A stretch of DNA of 64,000 nt from Cladophialophora immunda (GCF_000835495.1 NW_015622545.1:1302001-1366000); one strand, 5' to 3'; counted from the stretch's first letter, positions 46,497 to 57,300 are shown. Notes: generated by a model not told the origin, from the sequence alone. Numbers and translations are program-made.

Positions 46497-46844
46497 CTTT
46501 AGTGATCCATGGCTGGAACCCGAATCAGGGCGGCAAAGACAAATTGGCCAGCACCGCATTCGGCCTGTTCATGCTGGGCGGCGGATATATCGGTGCAACT
46601 GTGTGCATTTACCTCGTACGGAGTACATGACCCTGAGTAGAGTTCCAAGACGCATTCTAGCACAGCTCGAGTCTCGTAGATGCCCCTGAGTATGGCGGGC
46701 ACAGGAGAAATGCAAAGGACAAAATATTTTTCACGATCGACCTGCCGTGGAACAACAGGAAGAATCGAGACAGAGACCGAGATCGCAGGCGCTACGACTC
46801 TGACCGCGAAAGAGATCGTCACCGAGACGCTGCAGTAAAATAGG
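46497..46844 (+). pseudogene. Two unassigned protein fragments: membrane helix and Arg-Asp repeat
   Basis: Near 46503-46627 the plus strand reads VIHGWNPNQGGKDKLASTAF then GLFMLGGGYIGATVCIYLV, a hydrophilic loop plus a membrane helix. At about 46690-46844 it reads DLPWNNRKNRDRDRDRRRYD then SDRERDRHRDAAVK and a stop: an arginine-aspartate/serine tail as in splicing factors and some RNA-binding proteins. Parent genes are unknown. Confidence 0.3.
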
Positions 46845-47109
46845 TTTCCCAGCAGGCATGTGCCTGCCAAACAAGGAGACAAGAGCGGTTAAACCGCTCA
46901 TGAGCACAGGGCAGCATCAGCCTCGTCTCACTCTGTGAGTCTACATAGGTACCTCTATTACTCGAGAACGAAAGAGGGTAGAAATTGTGGAGTTGAATCT
47001 GTTCTCAGCTGGGTAGATTTTCAACCAGCCAGGCTGCAACAGGTGCTCTCCGCGACAGTCCAGATAAAGGCACGCTTCTGGATTCTCCAGCATGGGACCA
47101 TATTTCGGT

Positions 47110-47222
47110 TGAGGGATATAAGTACCTTTTTCTTCTTCTTTAGAGTCCTATTAGCGTTTATTGTCTTTAACTTCCTCTACACGATATCGTACTCTATATC
47201 TCGAAGGAGGTATTTACTAACT
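47110..47222. other. Short AT-rich, RIP-like stretch
   Basis: The stretch from about gagggatataagtacc to ggaggtatttactaac is AT-rich with almost no CpA, like the hAT element further on. It directly precedes the sugar-transporter piece. Confidence 0.4.
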
Positions 47223-47427
47223 GCCACGGCTCGTCTCCGCGTCAAGGCCATCGCGATCGGCCTCACGCTGCAGAACTCGGTCAAGGTCATGTGGCAATTC
47301 GTCCTGCCCTACATGTTCAACCCGGACAAAGGCAACCTCGGCGGCAAGGTCGTCTTCGTCTTCGGCGGGCCCAGCTTCCTCTGCCTATGTTACCTGTGGT
47401 ATTTCCAGCTTGGATGGCTGTACTAAT
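47223..47427 (+). pseudogene. Sugar-transporter (MFS) C-terminal fragment
   Basis: The frame reads LTATARLRVKAIAIGLTLQN, then FVLPYMFNPDKGNLGGKVVF and VFGGPSFLCLCYLWYFQ. In fungal maltose/hexose porters RLR.K...L......... .PYM.NPD..NLGGK.GFIFGG......YVW. is the helix 11-12 region. The following PETKGR motif is missing: translation ends LGWLY and stop. Confidence 0.75.
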
Positions 47428-48771
47428 TCCGCCAAACCCAGTGAGGGAAAGCTTCTTGGCAGCCATGTTGTCCTTGTATGCCCCTTGTGCACGCTGAAGC
47501 TAACGGCGCAGGCCGCGATGCTCAATATCTCCTTTGCAGGTTATAAATTTGTACCAGGAAGGGAAGGCGGTCCAAAAGGGATACGAGTTTCTCAGGGGTA
47601 CATTTCAGCCTCACCACCTGGCGTCGGTTGACCGCCGTAAGCAAATCAGTGTCCACATGAGAGTATCAAAGCCACTCCCAAGCTGAAAGCGCGAATGAGA
47701 GGGCGCCTTGCCTTTCTAATGGGAGTTAGTCCACAAAGAATGGGTGGCCTTGCACATCGAGGGCTGGTTTGGCCAATCGAAGCTGGCTTTCTTTGCGGTG
47801 CTGGTCACGCTGAAGAGAGATTGTGCAACAGTGAAAGATTCGCGCACAAGGACAGGCTTCCGCCCGGACGGGAAGACTCGCATCAGGAAGCTCCTGTTGT
47901 GTGCGAACAGCAAGTCCACGTAGTTCTTGTGAAGTCTTCGGATCGCCGCTTCGGACAGAGAGCTGTAGAAAACAAGGAATGTTTTTTGCTTACCACAAGA
48001 GACTGTTTCTTGCCGTGATGTCTCTTTTCAGCTGGAGCTGGGCCGTCGGAACAGTTGGCTCCACCGTGAGGAGGCACTGCTCTCGGTTGACCAAAGCACT
48101 TCCTCTGAATCCACTGCCATGGCTCCCACCTGGGTGGCGCCCGCGTTCCACGACCGCGCATTGTCGGCCGAGTTAAGCTCCTTTCGGGCCTGGGGCTGAC
48201 AGTCAACTATATTCTCAGTGCTTTCACCGCATCGATACGCCCAGACCTGGCCGATGCGACCGATGTGTTTTCGCCGTGCCATGGCTTTTAAGGAGCATTC
48301 GAGAACAGATACTTCTTATGCTTCGTCGATCACGAGCAAGGGAACATGTTCTGGCCCTTGGAGGGGCCTGCCCAATGCAGCAGGTGCTGGGTATCTGACC
48401 GTGCGCCAGGGAGATATCCTGTTTGGTGATATTTTGAATGACTTCTGGCATCTTATTATTGGCAAGCAGACTCGTTGCCACTCACCCGGTCTAAGGCCTC
48501 TGGCGCGCCAGACCTTGAGTTTACGGAGGACAGGGTGGAGGGCGAGGATAGTGCCTTCTGCTTACTCTCCACCGAAGATCATGCGCACAACATGCATCGT
48601 CGCTACTGGGAAGCTTTTGAATAATCAAAGGGGTTTGGATACCTGGAAATGGCCATGTTTCACGAATTGACGCGAACGATGCAGACTAGGAAGCTCATTG
48701 CGGGGGAGGCATTGCGGCAGGATGGCTCGATCAATTATGCGTTATCTCTGCCTGGGCGTCGCCCACCCTGC
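47428..48771. other. Unassigned
   Basis: Plus-strand frames near 47737-47920 and 48510-48625 (LTRSKASGAPDLEFTEDRVE) are protein-like but unassigned. No repeats seen. Confidence 0.2.
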
Positions 48772-49383
48772 TCATCTCCATCTTCTCGCTGGTGCCAAGA
48801 AAAGATGAAGCCTAATTGTCAATTTTCCATCACTCCAGAATCTGCTAGAGGAGAAGACGAGCAATGACTTACCGACATACCAAAAGACATACAGAAGGGC
48901 CAGCGAAACAGCACGGAGCTTCGCAAGCACTGTCTCCGACAAGTACACGGGTGCGGCGATGGACGAGGCGCCGGTGCCGAAGCCCATGATGATTCTCGCG
49001 ATCACAAACATGGCGATATTCTGAGCGGCGCGACAAACACAGAAGCGAAAGAGGATATAATAACAGAGTGGCAAGGTGCAGGCAATCAAACGAAACAAAA
49101 GGTGGGTCGAGGTAGACACCCCTCGGAGGTGGCAGTCAAATTGCATGCACTCCCAGATAGCCAAGAGGACCAATGCCAGGATGAAGATAGTGGGCCAGTT
49201 CTTGAGCTTGTCTCCACTGTACACGCTCGAATACATGCTGGACAATTCTTCAAGAACGTCCTTGTGCAACTCACGCCACATATCAGCCATGGCACACTTG
49301 ATCTGGAAGTTGATCATGACCGGAGCCATCGTCTTGCCGAAGAATTTGGACGTGAAATGTAAAGATATCTCCCGACCCGACAC
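48772..49383 (-). pseudogene. Sugar-transporter (MFS) N-terminal-half remnant
   Basis: A 203-codon minus-strand frame. The central part reads AAQNIAMFVIARIIMGFGTG, ASSIAAPVYLSETVLAKLRA, then a hydrophobic helix ending FWYVG. This is the helix 4-5 region of fungal sugar porters (R...GFG.G.....P.YL.E..P.K.RG), with the conserved Pro-Lys-Arg-Gly loop changed to LAKLRA. The N-terminal ~90 residues do not align with the family. It lies 1.4 kb from, and opposite to, the C-terminal sugar-transporter piece. Confidence 0.65.
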
Positions 49384-50309
49384 CGAGCTGACTCTTGAGA
49401 TATGATGTCAATGTGTGCGGCGGTACTTGAGCGCGGCATTCCTTTTCCACTTCAAACCACTGGTAGCCAGCAATCTAGCATCTCTTCTGTTGAGCCTCTC
49501 GAGACCGTCTCCTTTGCCTTCCCGCCAGCCAGCCGGCTACTCACTAGTTACTTTGGTAGCGTACGGGTCTTCCACCCTCAGCCCTCGATGTGAGCTCCTC
49601 ACTCCAACGGCACTCCACAAGGTACACCAATGTGTACCGAATGCTTCTCATACAAAAGCACCTCAGCCTGATCCCAGGTCGACGCTACTGGTAACTGCTG
49701 TATGCCCGCCGTTCTCCACACAGATACCCTGTATGAGCCACATCGATGCTATTGGCCCCAAGTTCTTAAGAGAGCTACAAGGTATTCTCTTACAGACGCC
49801 CTTGGGGTTTCAAGGACACTTTGTGGAGTTGACTGTCAGCAACACTGGAAATACTCCTGTAACCTCTGGAATAAGCAGCTTTCAAAATAGGGTTCGCGGC
49901 CTAACTTATGCTACAGGACCGTACTCCTCGTGTAGACAGCCGCGATCGGTGGTTCGTGTGCACCTGCACTCTGCCAGAGCCTGCTGGCAGCCGCGATATA
50001 CAAAGGGCAGCTATGCAACTCGGAAGCCAGATGACTCAAATTCGACCAACTGCCATCTTGGGGGCGAACCGGTGGGGCTCAGAGGTTAAGAATATGTTCA
50101 GCTGAAGAAGATGTCGCTGAAGGGCTTAAGGCTTGTAGGAGGAACAATGCCATTTTTACGTCATTCTCGTGTGGGTCATTCCGTCCAGCCTGGATAATTT
50201 ACAGAACAACCTGGTGGTAAACCCAATTCCCGCAAGGCCGAGAGAGGGACGTTAAGACAAGGCTCTGTATGTAAAGACGAGTTGTGCACAGCTGCGGCAT
50301 TATGTATGT
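49384..50309. other. No assigned gene
   Basis: A 224-codon plus-strand frame (49415-50089) exists, but its translation is S/P/L/T-rich and unlike any family I know. Confidence 0.25.
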
Positions 50310-50622
50310 CTACACTTTAAACAATGTCTGCTGATTGCCTTGGGCTTCCAGTATTTTCTCCTCTGGGGTGCCCAGGATGTCATAGACGCCAACCCTCCGC
50401 AACCACTCGACTGGCAGCGGCGCGGGCAGGTTGGGGGTCAGCATGTTGTGCTTGTGGAAGGTCTGGAACAGGTGGTCCGGCACCATCTCCTCGCGCTCCC
50501 ACTCCATGGCGTACGGTAGCAGGTGCTCCTCCAGGAGCGCGCGGCACGCCTTCCGGAGCCGCTTGTGCGTCTCCTTGTAGTACCGTGAGATCAAAGATCG
50601 AGGGAAGGGGTTTCTGGGGTTC
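50310..50622 (-). pseudogene. Acyl-CoA dehydrogenase N-terminal fragment
   Basis: After a TAG acceptor-like site at about 50623 the minus strand reads NPRNPFPRSLISRYYKETHK, RLRKACRALLEEHLLPYAME, WEREEMVPDHLFQTFHKHNM, then LPVEWLRRVGV, and stops at 50310. This is the alpha-helical N-terminal domain of fungal acyl-CoA dehydrogenases (YY...H..LR...R..VE..I.P...EWE....VP...). The FAD-binding middle domain and catalytic Glu region are missing. Confidence 0.7.
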
Positions 50623-50859
50623 AGCTAATATTCTGTTCATTTTGTATAGTATTCAGCTTTAGCGGGAGTTTTTCTGGTTTGTATTCAATCAGCGATGGCA
50701 ACCTTTGCAGAACATATGATATCTGCTCAAGGGGTTACATGATTCATCCACCCAATTCCTCCAATTCCTTTTTGTCCAACGAGTCTGCTTGATCTGCTTT
50801 GCGCATTTTCCTCCATTATCGTAACTTCCCCTCTGATGCATTTGTCACGATTCAACTCT

Positions 50860-51249
50860 TTACCACGCTTTCCATCTGCGGCCAAATAAATACCAACGAA
50901 CCCTGTCCCAATCTTCTTCTACAAGGCACGGTTTGAGTATAGTTACTAGATACCCAAGCCGCTTCTCTACAATTTCGCCTCTGCAGGGCTGTAGTTTTCG
51001 ATCGCACGCCACGACCCCGTCAATCTGCTTGATTTGGCTTTTGGCGAAGTACAGAGTCGCCGTGAGTCCCGCTCCGTCTGGCGGGTGTGACGGCGGCGCA
51101 GAGACCTCTTCCGGAAGCGTCGAGAAGTGTATGTCGAGAAGGTCACTGATCTGGGTGCACAGTTGAGCGAGGCTGACTGTGACTTGAGCCAGACTCGTCG
51201 CCTCCTGTCGGTCTGTATCTAGCGGCGACTGTTGCTGCCCCTGATCCAC
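50860..51249 (-). CDS. Hypothetical protein
   Basis: A 129-codon minus-strand frame from an ATG at 51249 to a stop at 50860. It has a helical start (EATSLAQVTVSLAQLCTQIS) and ends GYLVTILKPCLVEEDWDRVR. It reads like protein but I recognise no domain. An overlapping frame (51388-51143) may supply an upstream exon. Confidence 0.35.
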   Translation of the reverse strand: MDQGQQQSPLDTDRQEATSLAQVTVSLAQLCTQISDLLDIHFSTLPEEVSAPPSHPPDGAGLTATLYFAKSQIKQIDGVVACDRKLQPCRGEIVEKRLGYLVTILKPCLVEEDWDRVRWYLFGRRWKAW

Positions 51250-51443
51250 ACCGAGGTTGAAGTCGGCCCATAGTCCCCAATGTAGTCTGCTTGCGAGATG
51301 GAACTAGTAGGTCTTTCTCCTGGCTCGCCGGCAGCATGGACGATTCCCGAGAGTACGCACGAATTTTCAAAACTGGGAATGGTGACACATTCTTCTCCTT
51401 CCCTTTTACTTCACGACGCCCTTTGAGGACAAGACATACCAGA

Positions 51444-51451
51444 CGAAGGAG
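51444..51451. repeat. 8-bp target-site duplication, left copy
   Basis: CGAAGGAG directly before the left end of the hAT element. An identical copy follows the right end. Confidence 0.9.
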
Positions 51452-51469
51452 CAGCGTGGTTTTTGATAC
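51452..51469 (+). repeat. Left terminal inverted repeat of the hAT element
   Basis: 18 bp, identical to the reverse complement of 55046-55063. Confidence 0.95.
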
Positions 51470-51634
51470 CTCGGGTATTGAAAGGTATCATTACGATACT
51501 AGTATTAGCGTATATTACTAGTATTAGTAGTATCATGATACTTCTTAGCATTCCTCACACACCGTACACACCGCTCTTCAAAAATCTTTCCCTCTCTTTT
51601 CTTCGTACGCATTTATTCTTTTAAAGAATAAAAT

Positions 51635-53661
51635 ATGGATTCTGAGGTAGATTCATCTCTTCACGAGCCTTCTACTATTATAGATTTAGTTTTAATAACC
51701 TCGAAAAGAGATATATCTACTCCAAAAACATAGGCTTATACTCGTACGCCACTTTAACACGAACCTAAATCAAAAGATAGAGTTCGATATCTCTATTATG
51801 CCTACTGTTCTCTTACCTCGTCGTATAAAACTACAGTTACTATAAACTTTCGAAAATATCTATAATTAAAGCATAATATTAATATTAAAGAGGATATTAG
51901 TACGATTCAGTTATTAATAATTCAAAATCTTCAAAAGCTTTATTAATAAGCAGCGATTTAAGGTTAAACGGGCGAAATAGACTCTAAAGTCTTTTTAAAA
52001 GTCCTAAATTAAGAGATTCTTAATAAGGCACTAGTTTCATTAATTATCGTACGAAATCTTTCATTCCGAATCGTTAAATCGCCTAAGTTTTATACCTTCT
52101 ATTATATTCTTAATCTAGAAGTTAAGGATTATCTTTATACGGTACACTTAACAGTTCCATATCTCATTAAGTAATTATACCTTACTTAGAAAGATATCGT
52201 ACGAAAAAGACTTTAGTTAGTAAGCTTAAATATTTATATCTTAGTTAATATCTAGATATTACTAAATTAACTTCTACTCCTAGGAATCTATACTTATTTT
52301 ATATAGTACGATTAAAATACTATATTAAAGGCTCTTCTCGCTCTTCGTACGGTTCTAAGTTATACTAAATCTAAATAATTTAATACTTTTCTTCTAGTTC
52401 TTTAAGAGTATAGGATCGTCTGAAAGCTTAGTATAATTATTAGTAATAATGTAACCTTAAATAATACACTTTTACGTACGATTACCGATCACTTATAAGT
52501 AGAAGAGGATCTTAAATAGAACCCTATCTATTAAAGAATTCGCTATATAGGTTATATTATTAATCTAGCTATATAGGCTTTTCTATTTTAAGATCTTATT
52601 GAAATTAGTTAACTTAAAGCGTACGACGAATAAGAGATATTAACGGAAGATTAAGAGGAAATTAAGTAATAACGAATGCTATTTCGAAATTTTAGACTAC
52701 TTAGCTAACTTTATAATATCGTTATATATATTCGAAGTTCTTCTAGTCGTACGGAGGAATTTAAATAGCTTATAAATCGAACGATCCCTCTCGATAACCG
52801 TACGAGATGGAATAGCTAGTACTTAATACTTAATGTAACTATTAATAAGGCGGGATTAATTGACTTATATATAAAGAATCACCTATTAGATCTTTAAGCG
52901 GATTATCTTACTCTTAAAGCCTAGGATTAACTACGTATAATTAAGACATTTCTTTAACTATTCTATCGAGTAACATTAGAAACTTAAGATAATTAGGTAA
53001 TAATTAATCGTACGCTCTTTATAATAGATATCCTTATTTAGTACTTTAAAAAGGCTCTTATACGTATATCTAATATTAAAGAAAGTATTACTAACTATAT
53101 AATAGATTTAATATACTTCTAATCACGAATTCCGTTATCGAATTAAGAAAGAGTGGGAAGTTTTCGATAAGTACTATAAAAAGATAGACGAATCTCCTCT
53201 ATACGTAGCCGCTCTTATACTTTATCTAAATTACCGTACGAAGTATATTCGTGTAAATTAGAAAAAGAGATAGTAAATACTAGTCTTAAAAAAGATTAAG
53301 GAGCTTTAGGAGTCCTATCATGAGAAAATACCTTTTTCCTTAGTATCTTTATCGTACGAAGGAGACTCTACTTAATCTCAAGATCTTAATAAGTTTAATT
53401 AGATTGCTCGAGACTTAGGGAGATATACGCGTCCGGTAAGTTAAGATAAGTAGGAAGACTATAGTAATAGAGAACCGTACGATATTAGAAAACAGTCTGC
53501 GTTAGGGTAGTGGTGTTAAGATGAATAAAGGAGACGTTAACTAAGGTTATCGTATATGGTAATTGATATTTTATCAATCCTAGCTATAAGTGATGAACCA
53601 GAACGAGTCTTCTCTGGTGCACGTCGTACGATATCTTAGTGAACTGGGGCGAGGCTTCTAG
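51635..53661 (+). pseudogene. hAT transposase, inactivated by many stops
   Basis: The start is ATG at 51635 (MDSEVDSSLHEPSTIID). Landmarks in order: ALVSLIIVRNLSFRIVKSPK (52028-52087), the hAT pattern just after the zinc-finger/linker; DKYYKKIDESPLYVAALILY near 53166-53225, typical of fungal hAT transposases; and SDEPERVFSGARRTIS (53589-53637), the C-terminal hAT dimerisation motif. Dozens of TAA/TAG codons interrupt the frames, many at places where the family has Gln, Trp or Arg, consistent with C-to-T changes on either strand. The 5' and 3' landmarks are in different frames, so there is an intron or an indel between about 52090 and 53160. Confidence 0.85.
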
Positions 53662-53689
53662 CCATAGGCGCCAACTCGTACGGCGGTAG

Positions 53690-53960
53690 GTAACAGGCGC
53701 GTTCACATCTTGTCAAGCAGTTGATTGATTGTCTTGTTGTTGTCCTCTCTATCTGCCCAGGCGAATAACAAAAGAAAAGACTACCAAGCTAAAGTGGTAC
53801 CCTCGAACTGACCAATCAGAGAGTGGCAACGTTTGCCTGTACAATGTACAGCCAAAAGCTGACCAATCAACTCGCTCGCCCGCCTTGCATCTCAGGTCCT
53901 CTCCAAACCTTTCCCATTACATTAGGAAAGGGCACAATTAGGGGCAGAAAGTCTTGAATA
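53690..53960. other. CpA-containing island inside the RIP-mutated hAT element
   Basis: From about gttcacatcttgtcaagcag to aggaaagggcacaatta the DNA has ordinary composition and many CpA/TpG sites, unlike the DNA on both sides. It lies after the transposase end. No inverted ends or target duplication were found around it. A repeated ctgaccaatca motif occurs inside (53808 and 53859). Confidence 0.6.
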
Positions 53961-54840
53961 TGTAGAGTGTTTGAAACATTAGAAACGTAGTGGAATCTCA
54001 GTTAATATTAATTAAGATTATAATGTACGATTTAACTTATTTAGTTTCGTCTTTCGACTACTTATCCTATCCGCTATGTAGAGACATAAGTTACGGTAGG
54101 TATCGCTAATAACCCTAGGCGACTAGGTATATACAATATGTGCTTATACTTATGCTCGTACTCGCATAGAGAGATAAAAAAGAAATCTCGTACGTACCTA
54201 AAGTTAAATTAGATTTTAGGCCGAAGCCCTAGTTAGGATAATTTAAAGGTTATTATCGTCCTTATCGTCTGACGATAATTCTATAGTCTCCTCCCTATTA
54301 TTATCGTCCGTAGTTAATGAATAACGTGACGTATAATCACGCCACTTATAATTAGCATAGGCCCCCCCAAAGTGTCCTGGAAGTTAGCGACACTCTGGAA
54401 AAGGCGTTAGACGGTTCGTACACTGATTACAGTGCCGAACTGGTCGTACGCTACGTAATTGAATTAATACGGCGTTAATGTAGGAGGGCCGATGGGACCT
54501 AAGCTACCTAGGTATGATATAGCTACGGACAAAGGCTACATCAAGACCTAGCATTACTAGGGCCTAACGACTTTAAGGACTGTGGGCGTACGGAGCTAAC
54601 TCCTACCCGCCCACGAGTAAAAGCGGTACTCGCTGCAATACTAAATTAGCGGTAGTAAGGGCGGTAGCGGCCTAGGCCGCATCCCAGCGGACGACAGCTA
54701 ATCTATCGTTGTTCCTACTCTTTGTTAATATCGTATACTGTTGAAGGGGGAGAGGATTAGATCGCACTGTGCCATTACAAACACTAACGTAATTGAGTTA
54801 GTAAGTATCTGATAATTAGGGACTGGGTACGTACGATTAG

Positions 54841-54890
54841 TGATGGTGGTGATGGTGGTAGTGGCGGTGGTGGCGGTGGCGGTGGTAGTA
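54841..54890. repeat. GGT/GGC-rich trinucleotide microsatellite
   Basis: Runs of ggtggtgatggtggtagtgg type units near the right end of the hAT element. Confidence 0.85.
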
Positions 54891-55045
54891 TTAGTGATTA
54901 GTAGAAGGAAAGAATTTTGGGGGCGAAAAGTTTTCGCTTTTGTGGTGCACGTGACTAGCTCTTGGCGTACGGAAATGCTAAGAGTATCATTATGATACTA
55001 ATACTATCTGATTCATACTAGTATTGTATCAGGCTTATCGATACA

Positions 55046-55063
55046 GTATCAAAAACCACGCTG
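55046..55063 (-). repeat. Right terminal inverted repeat of the hAT element
   Basis: 18 bp, followed directly by the second CGAAGGAG target copy at 55064-55071. Confidence 0.95.
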
Positions 55064-55071
55064 CGAAGGAG

Positions 55072-55320
55072 GAATTTCTAGGTGCACTTAATTTCGTACA
55101 CGTCCTTCTCCAGTTCTCAAGCCGACGAATTTTTCAAGGACAGGGTATCTTTTCGAGGCCTGGCTCCTATCGACTGGCAGTTTTACCATCAACGGTCGAC
55201 CTTTCCGATACCAAGGGCCATCCAATAACTCAATTCTCTCTTCCCATCATCTTATCGTCACATATGGACGTCCGAGCACTCAGATTCGCCGGGTCGTGTC
55301 GAACAGGCCGCCTGATCTAG
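55072..55320 (+). pseudogene. 3' part of an open frame split by the hAT insertion
   Basis: The frame EFLGALNFVHVLLQFSS and so on runs open to TAG at 55320. If the element and one target copy are removed, it joins in frame with LLPFYFTTPFEDKTYQTKE, read from the left flank (from about 51391). So the element probably landed in an exon or other open frame. The family is unknown. Confidence 0.45.
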
Positions 55321-56560
55321 GCAGCGGTAGCAAAGTCCAAAATGGAGCACGTTCTTCTCGAGTTAGGAGGCTCAAGCCTCCCAAGCCAAAAGGTGATCGG
55401 GGTCGCGCCCTCGCGTTTGGCGGTCTCGAAGTAGTTCATGATCGTTGAAGGACCAGTTTCAGACGACCATGATCTATCATGCTCGGCATTTCTTTCAGAT
55501 CTCCAATCACGGTGCTTGTAAGAGACGAGCATTTGGTCCCAGAGTCCTCAGAAGTAATGTTGAGGATTGGGATGCTGTCCTACCCACGCCGTCCTACCGT
55601 TTCCCGTGTCTGGATCTCGACCTCTGCACTGACTCGTCATATCTGCATGCTCTGATCTCATGCCCAGCCAGCCCAAGCCTCTAAACTACAAAGGAGGTGA
55701 AAACTCCGATTCGAGGTAGTGCGGGCGATCTAGACAAGTTTGTCGCACTAGTTAGCAGCTTCGTATGCATACCGATGGTACATTGCTACCCTCCTTTGTT
55801 GCATCTCAAGACTGTGGCAAAGACCGACCTGCAGTGAGCCTTTATTCCTCGTCCTGAGAGATTTCAATCACTTTCTAATTGAACCGCACTTCCGAGTTAT
55901 ATTTTGTTGTGAGATGGCGCAAGAGTATAGCGGCCAGTCTTGACTGAGGACAATTGATACCCGACGGGAACGGGCTGCCTCTTTCTCTTTTCTGATGGAT
56001 TTGGGATAAACTGTCAACCATGTTAATGGAGGACGATTTAGCATCTAGAACACAGCAGAGTGTACGATAGGGTTGCTCCCTTGTTCAGAGTATCCTGGTC
56101 TGGAAAAGCTGATAGATGAGGGCAAGGTTCCTCTTGTAGTCACATTCGTTTGTGCCCGTCGCGTCGGGACCAGATGTCGCCGACGCTGCCCCTCTGGATC
56201 CTTTGTCGATCGAGGATTGAATCCCTCGGATGATGGAGCTATCGATTCGGCTACGCCTGCTGCCTGCTCCCGCCCTAGACTGTATCCAAATACACAACCC
56301 CATCACCAGGGGCTGAGAAATAGGAGTAGGGGGATTCTATGTCTCCCGACTTCTTTGCACACACCCGTCCTCGAGGTCTAGGGCGGCTTTCGCCCCTGGC
56401 TCGACGTCCTAAAATTGCAGTCTGACGAACCCAAAGTGACTCGGCAATGACGGCGCGGTGGATGGTCTGTCGATCAGGTCGCATTATCGTCATCTCTCAT
56501 TACTCATTCGGAGATATCTCCTTAGGATGCCCCATTCCCTTGTCCTTTGCAGTGGACCTT
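55321..56560. other. No assigned gene
   Basis: ORFs up to 102 codons on both strands with no family likeness. Confidence 0.25.
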
Positions 56561-56960
56561 CCCTAGGGATGGGCAGTCACACTTACTAGTAATGCTCGTT
56601 TTAAGAGATATAATTCTAGGAATTCTACTACTGCTACTATACTGCCGTATTCCTCATCGGGGTGAAGTAAGGTTAGGCTATTACTTCCTAAGTAGTTAAG
56701 CGTTCCTATCGTAGAATAGATTAGTATCTAGCTAGAGGATACTTAACGAGCTTAATAATAGTATACCTAGCGATTATATCTCAATTTATCTAGAAAGTCG
56801 ATAGCTTCCGGGCTAAGAAAGCGCTAATTATCCGTATTAACGAAACTCTACCACGGCTTTCCACATCTAAGTCACACGGCCCTCGTATAGAATCGGTTGT
56901 CTTCGAAGGGCTAAGGTCTTAGAAAAGTCATTCTGAACTCTTAGGAATTCGGATCCTAAG
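56561..56960 (-). other. RIP-like AT-rich segment enclosing the CK2 piece
   Basis: CpA is scarce and TpA frequent, with many stop codons in all frames, as in the hAT element. Apart from the CK2-like codons listed separately I find no transposon ends. Confidence 0.5.
56769..56870 (-). pseudogene. Casein kinase II catalytic subunit fragment, RIP-mutated
   Basis: The minus strand reads GKPW*SFVNTDN*RFLSPE then AIDFLDKLRYN. CK2 alpha has PW..F...NQ..(V/I)S.EAIDFLDKLLRYDH in its C-lobe. Both stops are TAG where the family usually has other residues, notably Gln in the NQ position (CAG to TAG). One Leu of KLLRYD is missing. Only about 34 codons of the ~335-residue kinase remain. Confidence 0.65.
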
Positions 56961-57152
56961 ACCACTGGACATAACTTAGTCGTGAAATATCAATATTATC
57001 ATCGTCGTCTCTGTTGATTATGCCGTCTTTAGGACTGAAGAAATCCTTCCGCTTTGACTGTAAGCTTTCATATGCAGCCTTATCTTGATGGTTTTGAAGG
57101 GAGTGCTCACGAGCCTCCTTGTAGTCCCCCAAATTCAGGTTATGGTTCGGAC

Positions 57153-57300
57153 AATATGTCGGCACGATCGAGAACGGGGACGTGACACGAATTCAGGTGC
57201 TGCTCGACGAAGGGGCCGATATCAATGTGAAGCAAGACTCATGGGCTGGAAAGACGGCATTAACAGAAGCCGTTGCGGACGGTCGTAGGGAACTGTTCCG
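57153..57300 (+). pseudogene. Ankyrin-repeat fragment
   Basis: The frame reads ENGDVTRIQVLLDEGADINV then KQDSWAGKTALTEAVADGRR. This is one complete ankyrin unit (G....VQ.LL..GAD.N....G.TAL..A...G). The next repeat does not follow; codons become unrelated after ELFRTKV. Confidence 0.65.

Larger units (their letters stand above)
51452..55063 (+). mobile_element. hAT-superfamily DNA transposon, complete but RIP-mutated (3612 bp)
   Basis: The ends are perfect 18-bp inverted repeats, CAGCGTGGTTTTTGATAC at 51452-51469 and its reverse complement at 55046-55063, flanked by CGAAGGAG on both sides (51444-51451 and 55064-55071). An 8-bp duplication and a terminal CAGCG fit hAT elements (consensus YARNG). 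Subterminal copies of TAGTAT/ATACTA and gtatcat-type motifs occur at both ends. Most of 51600-53600 is AT-rich with very little CpA, and stop codons interrupt the transposase, as expected after RIP. The element is dead for transposase but its ends are intact, so it could in principle be mobilised in trans. It interrupts an open frame. Confidence 0.92.

Noticed and set aside
49415..50089. 224-codon plus-strand ORF
   Set aside because: No recognised domain and low-complexity S/P/L/T composition; listed only as an unassigned stretch.
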